A stretch of 64,000 nucleotides of DNA, from contig CAZHHM010000002.1 of assembly GCA_964532225.1 (NCBI GenBank), positions 61,686 to 125,685 of the forward strand. The letters run 5' to 3'. The position numbers and the translations under genes are program-made. This document shows positions 57,936 to 64,000 of this stretch, one piece after another. A model generated the notes under the pieces. It did not search any database. It was not told the origin of the DNA and was given only the letters and a program-made list of their open reading frames with translations. Position 1 is the stretch's first letter. Every line of letters starts with the position of its first letter. Source of the DNA: CAZHHM01 sp964532225 (lineage in GTDB: Bacteria; Margulisbacteria; WOR-1; JAKLHX01).

Positions 57936-58517
57936 ATGAATATAAGGAACCTCACTTCCCCACTAACCAACTTCCTCTCTTCCCCACTAACCAACTTCCT
58001 CTCTTCCCCACTAACCAACTTCCTCACTTCCCTTCTTCTTCTCTTCTTAACTTCTTCTCCTTCTTCCGCCTTCTGGGGCGGCAAGATCGAGCCCGACCCC
58101 TGGTTCATCAAGCTCATCAACCCATATCAGCAAAAATATTATGCCGGTTCGCGCGCTTCCGTCTTTGACGGCGGCTATACTCTCGGCTCTATCTGGGCCA
58201 GCACCCCCAGGTGGGATAACGGCACGGTAACCGTAAATTATGTTGAGATGACCGATGTCAGGAACAGCGCCAAACTGGCAAGGATAAATGCCGGCCAGCT
58301 CGGCCACTACGCAATAGGCCTCGGCTTTGAGTTCACCCTTTTCGGAAGGAACGGCTTACAGCCCTTTGTGGGCTTTAAATCGTACAATCTCAAGGTGGGT
58401 TCGGTCTATTTCGGCGCCGGGCTCTTCCATTTATCGGAGAACTTCCTGGCAACAGCTCAGCTTTACTACGACAACCTCCTTGAGAACACCATCCTGGCCG
58501 TATCCTTCTCTATCTGA
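57936..58517 (+). CDS. Exported protein with repeat-built signal peptide
   Basis: 193 residues from ATG 57936, 6 nt after TATAAT. The N-terminus is made by three 24-bp tandem repeats (57955-58026), giving SPLTNFLS three times, followed by LLLLFLTSSPSSAF, a signal peptide end. The mature part (FWGGKIEPDPW, ASVFDGGYTLGSIWAS, LGHYAIGLGFEFTLFGRNGL) is strand-rich with an aromatic C-terminal end LAVSFSI, so a small barrel is likely. Not recognised by family. Confidence 0.65.
   Translation: MNIRNLTSPLTNFLSSPLTNFLSSPLTNFLTSLLLLFLTSSPSSAFWGGKIEPDPWFIKLINPYQQKYYAGSRASVFDGGYTLGSIWASTPRWDNGTVTVNYVEMTDVRNSAKLARINAGQLGHYAIGLGFEFTLFGRNGLQPFVGFKSYNLKVGSVYFGAGLFHLSENFLATAQLYYDNLLENTILAVSFSI
57955..58026 (+). 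repeat. Three 24-bp tandem repeats inside a signal peptide
   Basis: Unit CTTCCCCACTAACCAACTTC plus four bases, present three times in succession with one final change. In frame, each unit adds eight residues. Confidence 0.95.
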
Positions 58518-58536
58518 CCGGCCGGCCGGGCTATGC

Positions 58537-58542
58537 TATCAT
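58537..58542 (+). promoter_or_regulatory. -10 of cbiM, leaderless configuration
   Basis: TGC-TATCAT (TG at 58534-58535) then 6 nt and ATG 58549. No riboswitch-sized leader exists. Confidence 0.6.
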
Positions 58543-58548
58543 TAAGTC

Positions 58549-59235
58549 ATGCATATACCTGACGGGTTTTTGGACCCAAAAATGTCGGCAGGGATGGCAG
58601 CTGCGGCAGCCGCAGCCCTTGCATATTCCTTTGCCAAAGTAAGGGCCATGGTGACCGCTCTTCAGCCCGTAAAAGCCCTTGCCACAACGGCAGGCAATAT
58701 CACAAGCGGACTTAAAAGGGTGCTCACTCCCCAGGGCGAAAAGACAGTAATGAAAATGGGGATAGCCGCTTCGCTGATCTTTTCAGCCCAGATGTTCAAC
58801 TTCCCTGTAAGCAGCGGCACTTCGGGCCATCTTATCGGCGGTGTTTTCGCGGCCGTTATACTGGGCCCTTTTGCCGGAGCTATAGTAATTGCTGCCGTTC
58901 TGCTGATACAGGCCCTGTTCTTTGCCGACGGAGGCCTTGTGGTACTCGGCGCCAACATCGTCAACATGTCGCTTATAGCCACCATCGGCTGTTATTATGT
59001 ATATTCTTTTATTAAGAGATATTCTCCCGAATGGATAGCTATTGCCTCTGCCGCCTGGCTCTCCGTCGTGCTTGCCTCGGCAATGGCCGCTCTCCAGATA
59101 GGCCTTTCGGGCACGGTAGAGCTCGGCACGGTAATGAAAGCCATGGTCAGCGTTCATGCCGTCATAGGCATAGCCGAAGCTGCCATCTCCCTGCTCCTTG
59201 TCGGTCTCTTCAGAACATTCCTCAAGGGGGAATAA
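58549..59235 (+). CDS. cbiM: CbiM-like energy-coupling metal transport permease
   Basis: 228 residues. MHIPDGFLDPKMS is the signature N-terminus: His2 helps to bind Co or Ni at the membrane. About six to seven helices follow, with NFPVSSGTSGHLIGGVFAA, the usual GTSGHLxGG block, then LFFADGGLVVLGANIVNMS. It is the substrate-specific subunit of an ECF-type cobalt or nickel importer. The ATPase and CbiQ subunits are not nearby. Followed by a PDGLE (CbiN-like) domain protein. Confidence 0.93.
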   Translation: MHIPDGFLDPKMSAGMAAAAAAALAYSFAKVRAMVTALQPVKALATTAGNITSGLKRVLTPQGEKTVMKMGIAASLIFSAQMFNFPVSSGTSGHLIGGVFAAVILGPFAGAIVIAAVLLIQALFFADGGLVVLGANIVNMSLIATIGCYYVYSFIKRYSPEWIAIASAAWLSVVLASAMAALQIGLSGTVELGTVMKAMVSVHAVIGIAEAAISLLLVGLFRTFLKGE

Positions 59236-59236
59236 A

Positions 59237-60211
59237 GTGAAAAAGCTTGTTCTTGCTTCAGCCGTTATTGCCGTTCTGGCCGCTCTCTTTGCTTCTTCTC
59301 TTCCCGACGGACTTGACTATGTGTCCGGCGTACTCGGTTTTGGAGAAAAAGGGGTCGAAAGGACCTCGATGATGACCGACTATTCCGTCCCCTTCCTTCC
59401 CGAAGGCTGGATATCGACCTCAGCCGCGGGCATGGCGGGGATTGCGCTGTCATTTCTGCTCTTCTGGGGGTTTGCTAAGTTCTTAAGAAAAGGAACTGAT
59501 AATAACAGAACTCTTGCTGTGCTGCTTGCGTTAATGCTGTTGACCTCGTCCGCCGCTTTTGCCGCTAGACCGCTTACAACTGACGACAACGGCACCGCGG
59601 ACACAAAGCTCGACGAACTTGAACTGTTCGTGACCAGACAGTATGTGGGCAATGCCGGTCCTGAAGTATCGTCTGTTGGTTATTTGTTCAAGTGGGCGCT
59701 GACCCCGTCAATGGACATTGGTGTCAGCAAGAGCTTTTATTTGCTTAATCCCAATATGGACGGCGACCCTGTAGCAAGCGTTAAGGCCAGGCTTATCGAC
59801 AACGGCGAGGAAGGCGGCCTTTCTCTGCGGCTTGACGTGAAAGCGGTCCACCACGGATATTCAACGGGTTATCCGGATTATTCGGCTAAACTTTTGTACT
59901 CGACATCCTCCGGCTGCGCGAAATATCATTTCAACCTCGGCTATACTATCGTCGGCATACCGTCCTGGTCGCCCAACCTCAACACAGTGGATTATTCCGC
60001 GGCTTTTGAAACAGGCCTTTCGGACACCGTGGGGATATGCGGGGAATATGTCGCGTCAGCTTCTCCCGTCACTAACAGTTCGTCCGTACTTGCCGGTTTA
60101 AGATGGGCGCCGGCCCCATTCATGACGCTTGACCTGGGCTACTGCGTAGCTCTTTCCGGCCCGACCAGCAACTTCATGACAGCGGGAACTACTTTCAAGT
60201 TCGACCTGTAG
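59237..60211 (+). CDS. Fusion of PDGLE (CbiN-like) domain and MetA-type outer-membrane barrel
   Basis: 324 residues from GTG 59237 behind AAGGGGG. Residues 1-90 form a PDGLE domain: N-terminal helix, SLPDGLDYVSG and a second helix (MAGIALSFLLFWGFAKFL), as in the small subunit of Co/Ni transporters. From about residue 94 TLAVLLALMLLTSSAAFA looks like an internal signal peptide. It is followed by ARPLTTDDNGTADTKLDELE, the start of the phenol_MetA_deg-like outer-membrane transporter family, and strands ending TAGTTFKFDL. One open frame joins the two without a stop. Either it is processed at the internal site or it is a genuine joined protein. Confidence 0.8.
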   Translation: MKKLVLASAVIAVLAALFASSLPDGLDYVSGVLGFGEKGVERTSMMTDYSVPFLPEGWISTSAAGMAGIALSFLLFWGFAKFLRKGTDNNRTLAVLLALMLLTSSAAFAARPLTTDDNGTADTKLDELELFVTRQYVGNAGPEVSSVGYLFKWALTPSMDIGVSKSFYLLNPNMDGDPVASVKARLIDNGEEGGLSLRLDVKAVHHGYSTGYPDYSAKLLYSTSSGCAKYHFNLGYTIVGIPSWSPNLNTVDYSAAFETGLSDTVGICGEYVASASPVTNSSSVLAGLRWAPAPFMTLDLGYCVALSGPTSNFMTAGTTFKFDL

Positions 60212-60232
60212 GCCTAAGCTCTCTTTAGGTGA

Positions 60233-60238
60233 TACAAT
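60233..60238 (+). promoter_or_regulatory. -10 of the ZIP transporter gene
   Basis: TGA-TACAAT then 7 nt to ATG 60246, another near-zero-leader start. Confidence 0.55.
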
Positions 60239-60245
60239 TGGTCAT

Positions 60246-61004
60246 ATGATCTCCATCTGGGCTTATTCTATAGCTTCTGTGCTCGTAATAAGCCTGATAT
60301 CGCTCATCGGCGCCGTCACCCTTTATCTGCGCAAGGACTCTCTCAACAGCATGCTGTTCTGCCTGGTAAGCTTTGCCGTGGGAGGTCTGCTCGGAGACGC
60401 TTTCATACATCTTATCCCGGAGGCCTTTGAAGAGCTGGGGAATATCTCTACCGTGTCCATGCTGGTCATGTCAGGCGTACTGCTTTTCTTCGTTCTGGAG
60501 AAGTTTATCCTGTGGAGGCACTGCCACCACCCTACCACCGAGGACCATCCGCATCCCGTCGTTTTTATGAACCTGATCGGCGATGCCGTGCACAATCTGT
60601 TCGACGGCCTTGCTGTTGCGGCAAGCTATTTGGTAAGCGTGCCGGTCGGACTTGCCACGACCATGGCCGTTATCTTCCACGAGATACCTCAGGAGATAGG
60701 CGATTTCGGCATTCTGGTCCACGGAGGGGTCAAACCCATAAAAGCACTGCTGTTCAATCTGCTCTCCGCTCTGTTTGCAGTGGCGGGCGCAGTGATAGCT
60801 CTTACCTTCGGCCCGCACATATCTGCGTTCATCCCGGCCGTGCTGCCTGTGACCGCGGGCGGATTTATCTACATGGCGGGATCAGATCTCATCCCCTCTC
60901 TTCACGGACAGAGGGATTTCCCGAAAGCGTGGCTTCAGCTCCTTTTCATCCTTCTCGGTATAGGTGTGATGTATCTGCTGCTGTTCATCGGCGAGCACGG
61001 CTAG
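60246..61004 (+). CDS. ZIP-family metal transporter
   Basis: 252 residues with about eight helices. ZIP landmarks are the histidine-rich loop HCHHPTTEDHPHP between helices III and IV, DAVHNLFDGLAVAASYL (helix IV) and VIFHEIPQEIGDFGIL (helix V), which form the metal site. It moves Zn, Fe or similar ions into the cytoplasm. With CbiM and the PDGLE-barrel protein it forms a divalent-metal cluster. Its end overlaps the gene at 61001 by 4 nt on the other strand. Confidence 0.94.
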   Translation: MISIWAYSIASVLVISLISLIGAVTLYLRKDSLNSMLFCLVSFAVGGLLGDAFIHLIPEAFEELGNISTVSMLVMSGVLLFFVLEKFILWRHCHHPTTEDHPHPVVFMNLIGDAVHNLFDGLAVAASYLVSVPVGLATTMAVIFHEIPQEIGDFGILVHGGVKPIKALLFNLLSALFAVAGAVIALTFGPHISAFIPAVLPVTAGGFIYMAGSDLIPSLHGQRDFPKAWLQLLFILLGIGVMYLLLFIGEHG

Positions 61005-61288
61005 AAGACAACGAAGAGGATCCCTCCGGCGACCGTCGCTACGATATCCCAGTTATCCCATTTCTTCTTGAACCTGTAGTCGAACATTTCTTTGCCGATG
61101 CCTACGCCCAAAGCATTGAGCAGCATATGGGCCGGGTCTGCGCCTTTTTTGTACGACAGCCCCGCCACCAGCCCGCCCGCAAAGATATGCGAGATCTTAT
61201 CCGCCTGGCTGTCAAAAACGTCTTTTGGATCAGCTATCGCCGTGCCTGAGAACATGATAAGAAGGAGCACTACAATAAGTTCTTTCAT
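61001..61288 (-). CDS. Small exported YfiM/DUF2279-like protein
   Basis: 95 residues. Signal peptide (MKELIVVLLLIMFSGTAIA) then DSQADKISHIFAGGLVAGLS, GVGIGKEMFDY and DNWDIVATVAGGILF. The D-K-x-x-H...G-K-E-x-x-D...D-W-x-D pattern resembles YfiM-like proteins, in which DK.xH and KE..D recur. Possibly periplasmic or membrane bound. Translationally coupled to the TPR gene upstream (ATGA). Confidence 0.65.
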   Translation of the reverse strand: MKELIVVLLLIMFSGTAIADPKDVFDSQADKISHIFAGGLVAGLSYKKGADPAHMLLNALGVGIGKEMFDYRFKKKWDNWDIVATVAGGILFVVF

Positions 61289-62955
61289 TTTGCCTCCATG
61301 TAACGGCGGATAGGGTCAAGGAGCTGCGGCTGTACCGTTCCGCCCTTTTGGATAAGCGCGGCCGCGTACGGGGCTGCCAGGTCGGGCCTGCCCGTATTCA
61401 CATAAAAGAAGATGATGTTGCCGCATGCCTCAAGGAAACCGGGATCTATCTCAAGTGCTTTCAGCCAGTAAGCAAGCGCTGCCGGCGGCAAAGGTTCTTT
61501 TTCGGACAATGCCCGAAAGACAAGGTTCGAGCCCATGTTGAGAAGGGCCTTTTTCTCGCGCGGGTCCAGCGTCAGGACTTCCCTGTACTCCTTTTCGACC
61601 AGGTCGTACCTGCCCTGCCTTGTGTAGAGGTTGGCAAGGTTCACTCTTGAGAGCACATCGCGCGGATTGAGCAGGAGGGCCTGCCTGTACTCCCTCTCTG
61701 CGCTTGCGTCGTCGCCTTCGAGGAAATACATATAGCCCAGACTGACCCTTGCGGTGAAGAAATTCGGAGAATAGGTAGCGGCGTTCAGCCAGAAAGCCTT
61801 GCCGTCCCTGAAATTGCGCGAATACGCCGCATTTACCGGCACCATGGCTGCCAAAAGAAGCGCCAGGAGCGCCCATTTCTTCCCCGCTGTCAAATACTTT
61901 CTTAAAGGCGCGGCCAGCTCGTAAAGGCTGAGCAAAAGCCCTATCATCGGCAGGTACAGCCTGTGCTCGCTGAAGTTGGGAGGGACCCAGGGCGGGTTGG
62001 GCTGTATGAAGCTCGGGAAAAGGAACAGGAATGTCCATGCCAGTCCGAACCAGAAAAGCCGCGTGAACGGCCTTACAAAATACGCGGCAACGGTGAACAG
62101 CATCACCGAAACTATGCCGAACAGCACCGTATTATCGGCCATAATGGGCAGCACGCACTGGTTGAACGGGAAGAACACCTTGCCCATATAAAGGAAAGCC
62201 GCCGGGAATGTCTGGACAAACAGAGGGAAAGCGTGCCACACGGTGAAATATATCGGGTCGTTAAAGGCCATCGTCCTTGCCATGAACCAAAGCGCGGTCA
62301 TCAGAATATAAAGCACCGAGACTGTCAGCGTTCCCTTTGAGAAGAGCGCCTCTCTTTTAAAAAGATAAGTGTAAAGCAGAAGTATCGGCAGGGCCGCTAT
62401 CGCCGTTTCCTTGGTAAAGAGGGCCACCAGGCCTACTCCGCAGAAAGCCGCCAGATACGCGGGAGAGTGCCGGTCAAGATATTTGTCGTAGAGCATGAGC
62501 AGGGCCATCATGAACAACGCCATGAGGGAGTCGTTCCTGCCCGGTATCCAGGTAGTGGCCTGCGTCAGCACGGGATGCACGGCAAATACAAGGGCCAGCG
62601 CTAAGGCCGCCCTTTTGCCAAGCCCCGAAAAAATAAGGAACCTGAGGAGCAGAAGGCATACGGCAGCGTGCAGAACAAGGTTGGTCAGGTGGTAGATGAA
62701 CGGGTCTGCCCCTCCTATCTGCGACTCGGCCATAAAAAGCAGGGTCATCACCGGCCTGTAGTACGACTGAGGCGAGGTAAAGAACACATCGGTCATGAAA
62801 GCCCTGGCGATATTGGTGGGGTTCTTCAGAAAGCCGATATTCTCCTTTATCAGGGTGTTGTCATCAAGGTAAGAGAGCCCGAAGAAAAGGCTTTGGGAGT
62901 AGACGGAGATCACAGCGATGAGCACTATAAGGTACGGAAGGAAAGGCCTTTTCAT
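61285..62955 (-). CDS. Membrane GT-C-like protein with TPR repeats
   Basis: 556 residues. About ten membrane helices cover residues 5-370. After the first helix, LSYLDDNTLIKEN carries the paired acidic residues typical of GT-C glycosyltransferases such as TMTC/PMT proteins. From about residue 395 TPR units follow: NFFTARVSLGYMYFLEGDDA, EREYRQALLLNPRDVLSRVNL, YREVLTLDPREKKALLNMG. It may transfer a lipid-linked sugar to proteins outside the membrane. Coupled by ATGA to the paralogue at 62952. Confidence 0.85.
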   Translation of the reverse strand: MKRPFLPYLIVLIAVISVYSQSLFFGLSYLDDNTLIKENIGFLKNPTNIARAFMTDVFFTSPQSYYRPVMTLLFMAESQIGGADPFIYHLTNLVLHAAVCLLLLRFLIFSGLGKRAALALALVFAVHPVLTQATTWIPGRNDSLMALFMMALLMLYDKYLDRHSPAYLAAFCGVGLVALFTKETAIAALPILLLYTYLFKREALFSKGTLTVSVLYILMTALWFMARTMAFNDPIYFTVWHAFPLFVQTFPAAFLYMGKVFFPFNQCVLPIMADNTVLFGIVSVMLFTVAAYFVRPFTRLFWFGLAWTFLFLFPSFIQPNPPWVPPNFSEHRLYLPMIGLLLSLYELAAPLRKYLTAGKKWALLALLLAAMVPVNAAYSRNFRDGKAFWLNAATYSPNFFTARVSLGYMYFLEGDDASAEREYRQALLLNPRDVLSRVNLANLYTRQGRYDLVEKEYREVLTLDPREKKALLNMGSNLVFRALSEKEPLPPAALAYWLKALEIDPGFLEACGNIIFFYVNTGRPDLAAPYAAALIQKGGTVQPQLLDPIRRYMEAK

Positions 62956-64000
62956 TTAAGCTCCCCTTCCGCTATCTTTACCGCTTCGGCAGCCGCTCTG
63001 TTGCCCGGGAATGTCTCAAGCATCTTTTTCCAGTACAGCAGCGCCTTTTCTTTTTCACCCGCAAGGTAATAAGCGGCCCCCAGATTGTAATGCGCTGCGT
63101 CATATCCCGGGTTCACCAAGGTCTCTTTGGCAAAATAGGCCTTTGCCCCTGCAAGGTCCCCTTTTTCAAGGGATATCCTGCCGAGATTGTTGTTTATGTA
63201 GTATTGGCCGGGATCTATCATAAGGCTTTTAAGGTAATACATCTCTGCAAGAGCAGGGTCTTTTCTGTTCAGGGCGGCGTTGCCGGCATATTTCAGCACG
63301 GCCGGATGGTCCCCCGCTCCTTCGACCGCCGATGTCCAGAACGCCCGGCTGCCCGCAAAGGACGAGCTGAAAGATATGGCAAGAGAGGCCCACAGGGCCA
63401 CTGTCATCACCGGAAGGACATTCCTGCATCTGCCCTTTATAAAAGCAAGGTCAAGGGATGAGGCGGCAATAAGAAGCCCGGCAAGCGGCAGATAAGCCCT
63501 TTGCCCCTGCACCGTACCAGCAAAAGTGTTGAAGAACAGAGTGGGAAGGATAAAGGCGGCAGCCCATACCGCTCCCGTGTAGAAATTCTCCCTGTGCCCT
63601 GAGCGGGAGACCAGCGCAAATCCCGCTGCAGCGGCAATAAAGCCGGCCAGTGCCGGGAACAGCTCCGGCTTCATGAAAACATCAAGCCCGGCGGGGAAAA
63701 GCGTGTAGTAGAGGTAGGAAAGAGCCGTCGGGACCGAAGCTGCAGCCTCTGCCGCAAAAGAAGCGGCTGTACCCGGAAGCGGTGCCGTTCCCGCATTCCA
63801 CCTCATCGCAAGCCAGAATGCCAGGACGGCCAGCCAGATCACGGCCGCACCAGACCTTTTGCTGCCTTCGGACTTTCTTGAGATAAAGAGGAATACCGGA
63901 ACTGACATCAGCGCGGTCTCTTTGGTGAACATGGCCGCCGCGAAGAAGAGCGCGTGAGCAAAAAGGCCTTTACCGCTTTCAAGGTATTTGAGATACCAGA
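62952..64000 (-). CDS. Second membrane GT-C-like protein with TPR repeats, partial
   Basis: The frame stays open to the window edge upstream of the ATG at 63932 (reading WYLKYLESGKGLFAHALFF), so the N-terminus lies outside. The FAAAMFTKETALMSVPVFLF segment aligns with LVALFTKETAIAALPILLLY of the paralogue. Helices continue to about residue 200 of the visible part and then TPR units (GNAALNRKDPALAEMYYLKS, NNLGRISLEKGDLAGAKAYF). A tandem duplicate of the downstream gene. Confidence 0.83.
   Translation of the reverse strand, partial: WYLKYLESGKGLFAHALFFAAAMFTKETALMSVPVFLFISRKSEGSKRSGAAVIWLAVLAFWLAMRWNAGTAPLPGTAASFAAEAAASVPTALSYLYYTLFPAGLDVFMKPELFPALAGFIAAAAGFALVSRSGHRENFYTGAVWAAAFILPTLFFNTFAGTVQGQRAYLPLAGLLIAASSLDLAFIKGRCRNVLPVMTVALWASLAISFSSSFAGSRAFWTSAVEGAGDHPAVLKYAGNAALNRKDPALAEMYYLKSLMIDPGQYYINNNLGRISLEKGDLAGAKAYFAKETLVNPGYDAAHYNLGAAYYLAGEKEKALLYWKKMLETFPGNRAAAEAVKIAEGELK

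Noticed and set aside
57955..58026. Possible CRISPR array
   Set aside because: Three contiguous 24-bp units without spacers, translated within a signal peptide; no cas genes.
58518..58548. Cobalamin or nickel riboswitch upstream of cbiM
   Set aside because: Only 31 bp separates the genes and the promoter abuts the ATG, leaving no leader.

Overview
This 64 kb window looks like the chromosome of an uncultured diderm bacterium with roughly balanced base composition. Outer-membrane and secretion signatures recur: two PorV/UPF0164-like barrels, a DUF481 barrel, a MetA-type barrel and a type IX-like C-terminal sorting domain. Core genes (lysS, gltX, dnaG, rpoD, rpsA, rsmH) are standard bacterial ones. 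The mixture would suit a candidate lineage such as Margulisbacteria/Saganbacteria, but no rRNA is present and that placement is a guess.

Layout. 1-7.3 kb: a methylenetetrahydrofolate-reductase C-terminal protein (partial), lysS, coaX, small unknowns and trpC-trpF, divergent from rsmH-ftsL. 7.3-16.4 kb: a PorV-like protein, gltX, speB, rpsA, pyrF, trpA, a GT9 glycosyltransferase and rimO. 16.4-25.8 kb: a GH26 protein with a sorting tail, an HExxH protein, argC-argJ-argB, an AMMECR1/MEMO pair and a phosphohexomutase. 24.5-31.3 kb: a degenerate NtrC-like regulator, its histidine kinase, a nucleotidyltransferase and two related unknown proteins. 31.4-34.4 kb: yqeK, an LCP protein and rsfS, then tRNA-Ala. 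34.5-41.4 kb: an AT-rich island flanked by an inverted repeat of about 84 bp. 41.6-48.2 kb: ppdK, dgt, dnaG, rpoD. 48.4-64 kb: envelope proteins, tRNA-Glu, two related Doc/HTH toxin-antitoxin modules, an orphan Sll1717-type ATPase, a metal-transport cluster (CbiM, PDGLE-barrel fusion, ZIP), and two TPR membrane glycosyltransferase-like proteins.

Two things stand out. First, the island next to tRNA-Ala carries a RadC-adenine methyltransferase fusion, an AlwI-like endonuclease, a second methyltransferase, a HARE-HTH nuclease and a two-gene TIR-like plus membrane-protein module. It has no visible integrase or transposase and reads as a compact multi-layer defence cassette. Second, many genes show a -10 hexamer exactly 6-7 nt before the start codon, often with a TG extension or a -35 at 17 bp. 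They are therefore probably transcribed as leaderless mRNAs, whereas rpsA, rpoD, ppdK and one barrel gene have real leaders and Shine-Dalgarno sequences.

Other structure: the two toxin-antitoxin modules have unrelated spacer sequence but share four GTTAAC boxes in an identical 19-10-19 bp layout. tRNA-Glu lies inside an extended terminator-like helix. Simple-sequence repeats have been taken into the coding regions of rimO, trpA, a C39 peptidase and a signal peptide.
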